This document shows, piece after piece, positions 1 to 7,324 of a DNA stretch of 15,438 nt. The notes beneath the pieces were generated by a model. It was given only the letters and a program-made list of their open reading frames with translations, did not search any database and had not been told where the DNA came from. The stretch lies in NCBI GenBank assembly GCA_964508195.1, contig CAZDSH010000039.1, positions 1-15,438 of the forward strand. Reading direction: 5' to 3'. The stretch is from JAAYEV01 sp964508195 (lineage in GTDB: Bacteria > Bacillota > Clostridia > Ch29). Within the stretch, counting starts at the first letter, position 1; the number at the start of each line of letters is the position of its first letter. A program made the position numbers and the translations under genes.

Positions 1-34
1 GGGGTTTTGTCCTTTCAAATTTCGCCTTTCCCAT
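1..34 (-). CDS. tuf: Elongation factor Tu, N-terminal fragment (window edge)
   Basis: Only the first 11 codons are inside the window; they read MGKAKFERTKP, the typical beginning of bacterial EF-Tu, just before the NIGTIGHVDHGKT region expected outside. EF-Tu is the GTPase that delivers aminoacyl-tRNA to the ribosomal A site. The ATG at 32-34 is preceded at a spacing of 8 nt by a strong GAGGAGG ribosome binding site. The gene follows fusA by 79 nt in the same direction, the classical end of the str operon (rpsL-rpsG-fusA-tuf). No promoter or strong terminator was seen in the fusA-tuf gap (35-113), so co-transcription with fusA is inferred. The identification rests on 11 residues plus synteny. 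Confidence 0.9.
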   Translation of the reverse strand, partial: MGKAKFERTKP

Positions 35-113
35 CCTTCATTCCTCCTCTTTAATATATATGAATTTTATAGGAGTGCCATAGCCCTTGGCTGATACCAC
101 CCCTTTTGTTGTA

Positions 114-2177
114 CTATTTTAAAATTTGATCCCTTATACTTTGGGGTACCGTTTCGTAATGGCTAAAATGCATGGTATAGGTTCCCCTGCCTTGGGTTTT
201 CGACCTTAAATCCGTGGCATAACCGAACATTTGGGCAAGGGGGACAAAACCCCTTATAACCTGGGTTTTCGCCCTAGGCTCCACGCCCTCTATCCTACCC
301 CTTCTGCTACCTATATCAGACATAACGTCACCTAGATAATCCTCGGATACTACCACTTCAACCTTCATGATAGGCTCTAAAAGTATCGGCCCGGCTTTTT
401 TAATACCTTCTTTGAAGGCGATGGAACCGGCTATCTTAAAGGCCAATTCGGAAGAATCCACCTCGTGGAAGGAACCATCCACAACTGAAACTTTTATATC
501 TAGCATCTGGTAGCCGCCCAATACCCCGTTTGCCATAGATTCTATTATGCCCGCTTCTATAGCCGGTATATATTCCTTAGGTATTGCTCCGCCGACAATT
601 TTATTTTCGAATTCGAACCCCCCACCGGCTTCCAAGGGCTCTAATTCCAGTACGACATGGCCGTATTGACCACGGCCACCGGTTTGGCGTATAAATTTGC
701 CCTCGTTTTTGACCTTTTTTGTAATCGTCTCCTTAAACGATACCTGGGGTTTACCGACATTGGCATCGACTTTAAATTCCCTTAAAAGCCTTTCGACTAT
801 TATTTCAAGGTGGAGTTCCCCCATACCGGAAATTATGGTCTGCCCTGTTTCGGGATCGGTATAATTTTTAAAAGTGGGGTCCTCCTCGGATAGTTTTTGT
901 AGTGCGATACCCATTTTGTCTTGGCCCGCCTTCGTTTTCGGTTCTATAGCAACGGATATAACGGGCTCCGGGAAAACCATTGATTCTAAAATGATTGGAT
1001 GCCCTATATCCGTGAGAGTATCCCCGGTACCGGTATCCTTAAGACCACCTACTGCCGCTATATCGCCGGCATAAACCTCGGTAATCTCTTGGCGATCGTT
1101 AGCATGCATCATGAGTATCCTGCCTATTCTTTCCTTTTTGTCCTTTGTAGCATTATGCACGAAGGACCCCGCTTTAAGGGTCCCGGAATACACCCTAAAG
1201 AAAGTTAGTCTACCTACGTAGGGATCAACCATAACCTTAAAGGCCAATGCCGAGAAGGGCTCATCATCATAGGGATGCCTTTCTTCGTATTCATCGCTAT
1301 GGGCAACTTCGCCCTTTATCGCATCGACGTCCACCGGTGAAGGCATATAATTAACTATGGCATCTAACAGAAGCTGGACACCTTTATTCCTATATGAAGA
1401 ACCGCACAATACCGGTATGACGCCCACTTTTAGTGTTGCCCCTCGTATAGCCCCTATAATATCTTCCTTGGATATATCTTCCCCTTCTAAATACTTTTCC
1501 ATGAGGTTATCATCATAATCCGCAATAGCTTCGAGCATATAATTCCTATATTCTTTAGCCTGCTCCATCATTTCATCGGGTATAGGTCTTTCTTCGCTCT
1601 TTTTTCCCAAATCGTCTAAATAATAGACGGTAGTCATGCTAACGAGATCTATTATACCCTTAAAGTCGCCCTCACTTCCTATGGGTAGCTGTACGGCAAC
1701 AGGATTTGCGCCCAACCTTTTTCGCATCATCTCCATTACATTGAAGAAATCCGCTCCGGTTATATCCATTTTATTTATATAGGCGATTCTCGGTACATTA
1801 TACTTATCCGCCTGCCTCCATACTGTTTCCGATTGGGGCTCCACCCCCCCCTTTGCACAAAAAACCGCTACTGAACCATCGAGAACCCGTAGGGATCTCT
1901 CGACCTCCGCGGTGAAGTCCACATGGCCTGGCGTGTCTATAATATTTATTCGGTAGTCTTTCCAATAGGCTGTAGTAGCAGCGGAAGTAATGGTGATACC
2001 CCGTTCCTGCTCCTGTTCCATCCAATCCATAGTAGCCGCACCATCGTGTACCTCACCCATTCTATAGAGCCGGCCGGTGTAAAACAGTATGCGTTCGGTG
2101 GTAGTGGTCTTTCCTGCGTCAATATGTGCCATTATTCCAATGTTTCTTATCTTTTCTATAGGAAGTTGTCTAGGCAC
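114..2177 (-). CDS. fusA: Elongation factor G
   Basis: EF-G is the GTPase that drives translocation of tRNA and mRNA on the ribosome and acts with RRF in ribosome recycling. The G-domain motifs are plain: AHIDAGKTT (P-loop, 17-25), the switch I region RGITITSAA (59-67), DTPGH with the catalytic His85 (81-85) and NKMD (135-138). Domains II to V follow, including the GGRGQYG stretch of domain IV and the C-terminal SRRGR segment. Length is 687 aa, normal for the family. The start chosen is the GTG at 2175-2177, giving MPRQLPIEKIRN. A GTG six codons upstream would place the AAAGGAG ribosome binding site inside the coding region, whereas that site is correctly spaced (8 nt) for the inner GTG. The stop is TAG. 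It lies in the str operon order between rpsG and tuf, after a 208-nt spacer. Confidence 0.97.
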   Translation of the reverse strand: MPRQLPIEKIRNIGIMAHIDAGKTTTTERILFYTGRLYRMGEVHDGAATMDWMEQEQERGITITSAATTAYWKDYRINIIDTPGHVDFTAEVERSLRVLDGSVAVFCAKGGVEPQSETVWRQADKYNVPRIAYINKMDITGADFFNVMEMMRKRLGANPVAVQLPIGSEGDFKGIIDLVSMTTVYYLDDLGKKSEERPIPDEMMEQAKEYRNYMLEAIADYDDNLMEKYLEGEDISKEDIIGAIRGATLKVGVIPVLCGSSYRNKGVQLLLDAIVNYMPSPVDVDAIKGEVAHSDEYEERHPYDDEPFSALAFKVMVDPYVGRLTFFRVYSGTLKAGSFVHNATKDKKERIGRILMMHANDRQEITEVYAGDIAAVGGLKDTGTGDTLTDIGHPIILESMVFPEPVISVAIEPKTKAGQDKMGIALQKLSEEDPTFKNYTDPETGQTIISGMGELHLEIIVERLLREFKVDANVGKPQVSFKETITKKVKNEGKFIRQTGGRGQYGHVVLELEPLEAGGGFEFENKIVGGAIPKEYIPAIEAGIIESMANGVLGGYQMLDIKVSVVDGSFHEVDSSELAFKIAGSIAFKEGIKKAGPILLEPIMKVEVVVSEDYLGDVMSDIGSRRGRIEGVEPRAKTQVIRGFVPLAQMFGYATDLRSKTQGRGTYTMHFSHYETVPQSIRDQILK

Positions 2178-2385
2178 TTCATGTGCTCCTTTCACTTTAA
2201 AAGATTCCTTTTATATACAACCTTTTAATATAGTTTTTCCTGTGTAAGGTCCTCTATAAGGCCCTTTATTGTTCGCCGGGGGGGGATACACGAAATAACA
2301 TTCACAATATTATCTCGTTTATTCCCGTGCTTCGGCACTAACCCCGCTATTTTTCAATTAATACGGGAGCCATTCCCGTGTTTAT
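2178..2385 (-). promoter_or_regulatory. rpsG-fusA intercistronic spacer with several stem-loops
   Basis: This 208-nt gap contains no recognisable gene. Read on the minus strand it holds a hairpin with 6-bp arms ACGGGA/TCCCGT (2363-2379), a short GTGC-CGAA-GCAC tetraloop hairpin near 2330, a 9-bp AT-rich stem with one G-U pair (2290-2318), a run of eight Gs on the plus strand (2278-2285), and an AAGG/CCTT hairpin near 2246-2266. None is followed by a convincing U-tract, so they are not called terminators. No TTGACA/TATAAT pair was seen. The fusA ribosome binding site AAAGGAG lies at its fusA end. A role in mRNA processing or fusA translation is possible but not shown. Confidence 0.4.
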
Positions 2386-2856
2386 TTACCATCTATAATG
2401 GGCAAAAGCTCTGTTTGCCTCCGCCATCTTATGGACGTCCTCTTTCTTTTTAATGCTGGCCCCGGTATTGTTTACGGCATCTAATATTTCCGCCGCCAGT
2501 TTCTCCTTCATCGTCTTTTCTCCCCGGTTACGGGTAAAGTTAACGAGCCATCTTAGGCCAAGGGCTAAACGTCTATCCTGTCGTACTTCCATAGGTACTT
2601 GATAAGTCGCCCCTCCGACTCTCCTTGCCTTAACCTCCAGCACAGGCATAATATTGTCCAGAGCCTCGCGGAAAACTTCTAGGGCATCCCTATCAGTTTT
2701 TTGTTTAATTATATCAAAGGCATCGTATACAATTTTTTGCGCTATGCCCCTTTTCCCGTCCAGCATTATATAGTTTATAAGCCTTGTCACCGTTATGTCG
2801 TTATAGACCGGGTCCGGCAACAGTACCCTTTTAGGAACGCTTCCTTTTCGTGGCAC
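2386..2856 (-). CDS. rpsG: 30S ribosomal protein S7
   Basis: S7 is a primary 16S rRNA-binding protein that nucleates assembly of the 30S head and contacts the E-site tRNA. The 156-aa product has the family hallmarks: PRKGSVPKR at the start, the MLDGKRGIAQKIVYDA helix, the ARRVGGATYQVPMEV beta-hairpin region and the MAEANRAFAHYRW end. Length matches the usual value of about 156. The start is GTG, preceded by AGGAGG with 8 nt spacing; no better start is nearby. It is the second gene of the rpsL-rpsG-fusA-tuf series. In E. coli S7 represses its own operon by binding the rpsL-rpsG spacer; here the equivalent spacer also carries a stem-loop, listed separately. Confidence 0.98.
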   Translation of the reverse strand: MPRKGSVPKRVLLPDPVYNDITVTRLINYIMLDGKRGIAQKIVYDAFDIIKQKTDRDALEVFREALDNIMPVLEVKARRVGGATYQVPMEVRQDRRLALGLRWLVNFTRNRGEKTMKEKLAAEILDAVNNTGASIKKKEDVHKMAEANRAFAHYRW

Positions 2857-2971
2857 ACTACTTCCCTCCTTAATAATATAAATTATTCATCGGTACTCGA
2901 CGGCGTTATATAGCCGCCGTTGTGCTCTGTGTACTCTATATAAAATGCACAGTGGCACAGTTATTATTCAA
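2857..2971 (-). promoter_or_regulatory. rpsL-rpsG spacer with stem-loop (candidate S7 feedback site)
   Basis: The 115-nt spacer between rpsL and rpsG carries a perfect 6-bp stem ACGGCG/CGCCGT with a 9-nt loop (2900-2920). A pair of GTAC tetramers flanks it and could extend the structure. No U-tract follows, so it is not a terminator. In E. coli ribosomal protein S7 binds the corresponding spacer to repress translation; equivalence here is inferred from position only, since no sequence similarity to the E. coli site was established. Confidence 0.35.
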
Positions 2972-3349
2972 TTATTTTTCCTTAGGCCTTTTGGTACCGT
3001 ATTTCGATCGGGCCTGCCTTCGGTCCTCGACGCCGGCGGCATCAAGGGTTCCCCTTACAACATGGTACCTAACCCCGGGAAGGTCTTTGATCCTGCCGCC
3101 CCTTACGAGCACTACAGAGTGTTCCTGCAGATTATGGCCTATCCCCGGAATATATCCTGAAACCTCTATTCCGTTTGTTAGCCTCACTCTAGCTACTTTC
3201 CTTAGAGCCGAATTAGGTTTCTTTGGCGTAGTCGTTTTGACGGTAGTGCATACACCTCTTTTTTGTGGGTTTTCCTTAAGGGCCGGTGATGCTGATTTGT
3301 ACTTAATAACCTTTCTCCCTTTCCTTATGAGTTGATTAATCGTTGGCAT
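2972..3349 (-). CDS. rpsL: 30S ribosomal protein S12
   Basis: S12 sits at the decoding centre of the 30S subunit and governs translational accuracy. The 125-aa protein begins MPTINQLIRKGR and contains the conserved PQKRGVC, TTPKKPNSALRKVARVRLTNG, GHNLQEHS and GGRIKDLPGVRYH blocks, ending ARSKYGTKRPKEK. It lacks the loop insertion near residue 25 seen in some Bacillota and is close to the E. coli length. Lys43 and Lys88, the usual streptomycin-resistance positions, are wild type; Asp89, methylthiolated in some bacteria, is present. The ATG follows AAGGAGGTGA at ideal spacing. A terminator-like hairpin ends about 30 nt upstream, so expression may depend on read-through from the promoter beyond the L7Ae-like gene. 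Confidence 0.98.
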   Translation of the reverse strand: MPTINQLIRKGRKVIKYKSASPALKENPQKRGVCTTVKTTTPKKPNSALRKVARVRLTNGIEVSGYIPGIGHNLQEHSVVLVRGGRIKDLPGVRYHVVRGTLDAAGVEDRRQARSKYGTKRPKEK

Positions 3350-3378
3350 ATTCTCACCTCCTTATACTGATGTATCAT

Positions 3379-3409
3379 AAAAACAGCCCTTCCCGTGGGA
3401 AGGGCGGTT
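3379..3409 (-). terminator. Intrinsic terminator / attenuator upstream of rpsL
   Basis: Read on the minus strand, a perfect GC-rich 8-bp stem GCCCTTCC/GGAAGGGC with a 4-nt CACG loop (3386-3405) is followed two bases later by five Ts (3379-3383). AAC/GTT pairs may extend the stem. It lies between the stop of the L7Ae-like gene and the rpsL ribosome binding site. No promoter was seen between it and rpsL, so it more likely acts as a partial terminator or attenuator than as an operon end. A second hairpin, CATAGC/GCTATG (3422-3437), lies just upstream of it in the transcript. Confidence 0.7.
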
Positions 3410-3449
3410 GTTTCGTTTTGCCATAGCCTAAGCTATGTCGGCCTACCGG

Positions 3450-3695
3450 CTACGGTTTCAATACAACGGCGGATGCGGCTTTTACTTCTATGCCGCATAT
3501 ATCGCCCAACTCTTCCATGGTGTTTACTCTTATAATCTTTACGGATTTTTCAGCACAAAGCTCCTCTAACTGTTGCACTATATGACGGTCGGCATCCTGC
3601 GCAATGTACGCGGTAAGGGCATTTCCTTCCCTGACCGCCCTAGCCGATTGTTTTATTCCAACTACTTTTCGGGCAGTCTTTAATCCCTCTAGCAT
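3450..3695 (-). CDS. rplGB: L7Ae/L30e/S12e/Gadd45-family RNA-binding protein (YbxF-like)
   Basis: The 81-aa product resembles Bacillus YbxF, a small L7Ae-family protein encoded between rpoC and rpsL that binds kink-turn RNA. The family pattern is visible: GIKQSARAVREG near the N-terminus, AYIAQDAD in the middle, and LGDICGIEVKAASAVV near the C-terminus. The reading frame extends 22 codons upstream to a TTG, but that TTG overlaps the -35 box of the promoter at 3733-3761 and has no ribosome binding site. The ATG at 3693-3695 (MLEGLKTARK) is preceded by GGAGG with 7 nt spacing and matches the family length, so it is chosen. Promoter distance predicts a short leader of about 30 nt. The precise ribosomal or regulatory role is uncertain; the symbol follows the Bacillus homologue. 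Confidence 0.9.
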   Translation of the reverse strand: MLEGLKTARKVVGIKQSARAVREGNALTAYIAQDADRHIVQQLEELCAEKSVKIIRVNTMEELGDICGIEVKAASAVVLKP

Positions 3696-3732
3696 ACCAA
3701 AACCTCCATTTCTTTCAATTGCAACATTATAT

Positions 3733-3761
3733 ATATTATCACTAGTGCCGGCACGTGTCAA
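3733..3761 (-). promoter_or_regulatory. Sigma-A type promoter for rplGB-rpsL-rpsG-fusA
   Basis: On the minus strand there is a perfect -35 TTGACA (3756-3761), a 17-bp spacer and a -10 TAATAT (3733-3738) preceded by an extended TGA. It begins 5 bp past the rpoC stop codon. The spacer contains a perfect 10-bp palindrome GTGCCGGCAC (3745-3754), a plausible operator position. Predicted transcription start is about 3726, roughly 30 nt before the L7Ae-like start codon. Confidence 0.85.
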
Positions 3762-3766
3762 TCACA

Positions 3767-6700
3767 TTATTCTGCGCAGGCCCCCTCGGGGTAAGGGACC
3801 TCGTTTTTTATCTCCCCTTCACCGGGTATGCAAACTTCAATATTTCTATATCTACTCATACCGGTACCTGCAGGGATGAGCTTCCCTATTATTACATTCT
3901 CTTTAAGACCCACTAGGGGATCGGTCTTCCCTTTTATGGCGGCTTCCGTCAACACCCTCGTAGTCTCTTGGAAGGATGCGGCGGATAAGAAGGATTCTGT
4001 AGCCAGGGATGCCTTCGTAATACCTAGCAATGCCCTCTGTCCTTTAGCAGGCGTCCCCCCCGCTGCTTCTACCCTTTGGTTCTCTTCTTCGAACCTAAAT
4101 ATATCCACAAGGCCGCCGGGTAATAAAGTAGTCTCTCCGGCGTCCTCTACTTTTACCTTTCGCAGCATTTGCCTTATGATTACCTCTATATGTTTATCGT
4201 TTATATCGACGCCCTGGAAACGATAAACCTTCTGGACTTCCTGTAAAAGATAAGTTTGGACACCCTTAACTCCCTTTATCTTTAATATATCATGGGGGTT
4301 TACCGAACCTTCGGTAATTTCGTCCCCGGCATCCACTACATCCCCGTCCTTTACCTTTATCCATGCACCATAGGGTATGAGATAGTTTTTGCTGTCTCCG
4401 TTGTCGGCCTCCAACGTCACTTCACGTTTTTTTCTACTTTCGCTTATATGAACAGTACCGGACATCTCAGCTATAACGGCTAAACCCTTAGGCTTTCGCG
4501 CTTCGAACAATTCTTCAACCCTAGGCAGCCCCTGGGTTATATCGTCCCCGGCTATGCCCCCGGTATGGAATGTACGCATAGTAAGCTGTGTACCGGGCTC
4601 TCCGATGGATTGCGCGGCTATTATCCCAACGGATTCCCCTACATTTACACGATCGCCGGTCGCAAGGTTTACACCATAGCACTTTGCACAAACGCCGTAC
4701 CTCGAACGGCAGGTCAATACTGAGCGTATCGGCACTTTCTTTAGACCTGCTTCCGCTACTTTAGACACGTAATAATCGTCTATTAAAGTATCCCCGGGTA
4801 TCACTATTTCCCCCGTTTCGGGATCTAATATATCGTGTAACGTATACCTTCCCCAAATCCTATCGGCGAGTTTTTCTATAACGTCTTTGCCGTCGAGTAT
4901 ATCGCTTACCTCTAAAATCTGGTTTGTGCCGCAGTCCTCTTCCCTTACAATAACATCCTGACTGACGTCTACGAGCCTTCGTGTAAGGTACCCGGAGTCC
5001 GCAGTCCTTAGGGCCGTATCCGCAAGTCCTTTCCTTGCACCGTGGGTAGAGATAAAGAACTCTAATACCGTCAACCCCTCCCTAAAGTTAGCCCTAATAG
5101 GAAGTTCTATTATTCTGCCGGCGGGATTAGCCATAAGGCCCCTCATTCCCGCTAATTGACGTATCTGGTTTTTGCTACCCCTTGCCCCGGAATGGGCCAT
5201 CATAAATATAGAATTCATCGGATCAAGGCTTTTCATAAGGGCATCGGTAACATGTTCCGTTACGCCGGTCCATGTTTCTATCACTTTTTGGTACCTTTCA
5301 TCATCGGAGATAAGTCCGCGCCTGTATTGTTTTTCGATGGTATCTACTTCTTCATCGGCTTTAGATAGAATCTGCGCCTTCTCCGTAGGGATGTACATAT
5401 CGGATATTGATATGGTTATTGCGCCCCATGTGGAATATTTAAACCCTAATTCCTTCATCCGATCTAATACCACGGCGGTCTCCGTATTGCCATAAAGCCT
5501 ATAACATCGATCTATTATCTTGCCTACCATTTTTTTGTCCACTAATTCGTCCACTTCCAGCTTGAATCTGTTCCCCGGTTCTTCCCTGTCCACAAACCCA
5601 AGTTTTTGGGGTATGGCATTATTAAAAATAAACCTTCCAACGGTACTTTCTATTATACCGGTAGAGCCGTCATCTTTGTCAGTCATCCTCACTTTTACCT
5701 TGGCATGAAGATCTACAACACCACATCTATAGGCCATTAACATTTCATTATAATCACGGAATACCTTACCTTCGCCCTTTTTGCCGGGGACATAGGCCGT
5801 CAGATAATAAAGGCCAAGTACCAGATCCTGGGTAGGGCTTACTACGGGTTTGCCATCCGTAGGCTTTAAAATATTGTTAGTGGATAACATCAAAATCCTT
5901 GCCTCGGCCTGGGCTTCTGCGGAAAGGGGCACATGTACCGCCATTTGATCGCCATCAAAGTCGGCATTATATGCCGTACATACCAACGGATGTATCTTTA
6001 ACGCCCGGCCCTCTACCAATACTGGTTCGAAGGCCTGTATCCCTAATCTATGCAATGTAGGTGCCCTATTAAGCAACACTGGGTGCTCACCTATAACTTC
6101 TTCTAAAACGTCCCAGACCTCTGGCCTAACCCTTTCTACCATTCGCTTAGCGCTCTTTATATTATGGGCGTAGTTTTCGTTTACGAGTTTTTTCATTACG
6201 AAGGGTTTAAACAGCTCAAGGGCCATTTCTTTTGGAAGCCCGCACTGGTACATTTCCAGTTCCGGGCCTACAACGATAACTGACCTGCCGGAATAATCCA
6301 CTCGTTTGCCCAACAGATTCTGACGGAATCGTCCCTGTTTACCCTTTAACATATCCGATAACGATTTGAGGGCCCTGTTACCCGGTCCCGTTACCGGCCG
6401 TCCACGCCTCCCGTTGTCTATTAGCGCATCCACCGCCTCTTGTAACATTCTCTTTTCGTTCCTTACGATTATGTTCGGGGCCCCTAGGTCCAGGAGCCTT
6501 TTTAAGCGGTTGTTTCTGTTTATAACCCTACGGTACAGATCATTTAAATCCGAGGTAGCGAACCTACCGCCATCCAGTTGAACCATAGGCCGTAGCTCCG
6601 GCGGTATAACCGGTATAACGTCTAACACCATCCATTCGGGCTTGTTACCCGATTCTCTAAAGGCTTCGGCTACTTCAAGCCGCCTTATGGCACGGATTTT

Positions 6701-7306
6701 TTTCTGGCCTGTGCTTTCACTTAGCTGCGCCTTTAATTCGGCTACCATCTTTTCTAGGTCTATTTTCCGTAGCAACTCCTTTATTGCCTCGGCACCCATA
6801 CCATATTTAAACTTATTCCCGTATTTTCCAATAGCATCCCTAAATTCCCTCTCTGTCAGCAATTGTTTTTCCGCTAAATCCGTAGTCCCGGGATCAATTA
6901 CTATATAGGATGCAAAGTATAAAACCTTTTCTAAAGACCTCGGCGACATATCCATCAAAAGCCCCATACGGCTGGGTATACCTTTAAAGTACCATATATG
7001 TGACACCGAAGCCGCCAATTCAATATGTCCCATCCTTTCACGCCGTACTTTAGAACGCGTTACCTCTACTCCGCATCGGTCGCAGACAATACCCTTGTAT
7101 CGCACTCTTTTATACTTGCCGCAATGACATTCCCAGTCTTTTTGCGGGCCGAAGATTTTTTCGCAGAATAGGCCCTCCTTTTCTGGTTTTAATGTCCTAT
7201 AGTTTATGGTCTCCGGTTTTTTTACCTCACCTCTGGACCATTCTCGGATTTTTTCCGGTGCGGCTAATCCGATCCTAATAGCGTCGAAGCAATTTAATTC
7301 GAACAA
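3767..7306 (-). CDS. rpoC: DNA-directed RNA polymerase subunit beta'
   Basis: Beta' forms the catalytic half of RNA polymerase that holds the active-site magnesium. The invariant NADFDGD motif is at residues 447-453 (Asp449, 451 and 453 bind Mg2+). The N-terminal zinc ribbon has Cys60, 62, 75 and 78; the second zinc site has Cys792, 866, 873 and 876. The clamp, rudder and bridge-helix/trigger-loop regions (for example RTFHTGG) are all present. Length is 1179 aa, near the roughly 1200 of Bacillota, with no large insertion. The start is TTG at 7304-7306 with GGAGGAGG just upstream; MFELNCFDAIRIG aligns with the Bacillus N-terminus, so this weak codon is accepted. It follows rpoB by 18 nt and is co-transcribed with it. 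No terminator follows; a new promoter begins 5 bp after the stop. Confidence 0.99.
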   Translation of the reverse strand: MFELNCFDAIRIGLAAPEKIREWSRGEVKKPETINYRTLKPEKEGLFCEKIFGPQKDWECHCGKYKRVRYKGIVCDRCGVEVTRSKVRRERMGHIELAASVSHIWYFKGIPSRMGLLMDMSPRSLEKVLYFASYIVIDPGTTDLAEKQLLTEREFRDAIGKYGNKFKYGMGAEAIKELLRKIDLEKMVAELKAQLSESTGQKKIRAIRRLEVAEAFRESGNKPEWMVLDVIPVIPPELRPMVQLDGGRFATSDLNDLYRRVINRNNRLKRLLDLGAPNIIVRNEKRMLQEAVDALIDNGRRGRPVTGPGNRALKSLSDMLKGKQGRFRQNLLGKRVDYSGRSVIVVGPELEMYQCGLPKEMALELFKPFVMKKLVNENYAHNIKSAKRMVERVRPEVWDVLEEVIGEHPVLLNRAPTLHRLGIQAFEPVLVEGRALKIHPLVCTAYNADFDGDQMAVHVPLSAEAQAEARILMLSTNNILKPTDGKPVVSPTQDLVLGLYYLTAYVPGKKGEGKVFRDYNEMLMAYRCGVVDLHAKVKVRMTDKDDGSTGIIESTVGRFIFNNAIPQKLGFVDREEPGNRFKLEVDELVDKKMVGKIIDRCYRLYGNTETAVVLDRMKELGFKYSTWGAITISISDMYIPTEKAQILSKADEEVDTIEKQYRRGLISDDERYQKVIETWTGVTEHVTDALMKSLDPMNSIFMMAHSGARGSKNQIRQLAGMRGLMANPAGRIIELPIRANFREGLTVLEFFISTHGARKGLADTALRTADSGYLTRRLVDVSQDVIVREEDCGTNQILEVSDILDGKDVIEKLADRIWGRYTLHDILDPETGEIVIPGDTLIDDYYVSKVAEAGLKKVPIRSVLTCRSRYGVCAKCYGVNLATGDRVNVGESVGIIAAQSIGEPGTQLTMRTFHTGGIAGDDITQGLPRVEELFEARKPKGLAVIAEMSGTVHISESRKKREVTLEADNGDSKNYLIPYGAWIKVKDGDVVDAGDEITEGSVNPHDILKIKGVKGVQTYLLQEVQKVYRFQGVDINDKHIEVIIRQMLRKVKVEDAGETTLLPGGLVDIFRFEEENQRVEAAGGTPAKGQRALLGITKASLATESFLSAASFQETTRVLTEAAIKGKTDPLVGLKENVIIGKLIPAGTGMSRYRNIEVCIPGEGEIKNEVPYPEGACAE

Positions 7307-7324
7307 AGGGTCCTCCTCCCTCCA

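Noticed and set aside
2363..2379. Terminator after rpsG
   Set aside because: The 6-bp hairpin is not followed by a U-tract, and fusA downstream lacks its own visible promoter.
3696..3761. Upstream 22-codon extension of the L7Ae-like gene from a TTG
   Set aside because: It runs through the promoter -35 and -10 boxes, has no ribosome binding site and exceeds the family length; the inner ATG at 3695 fits.
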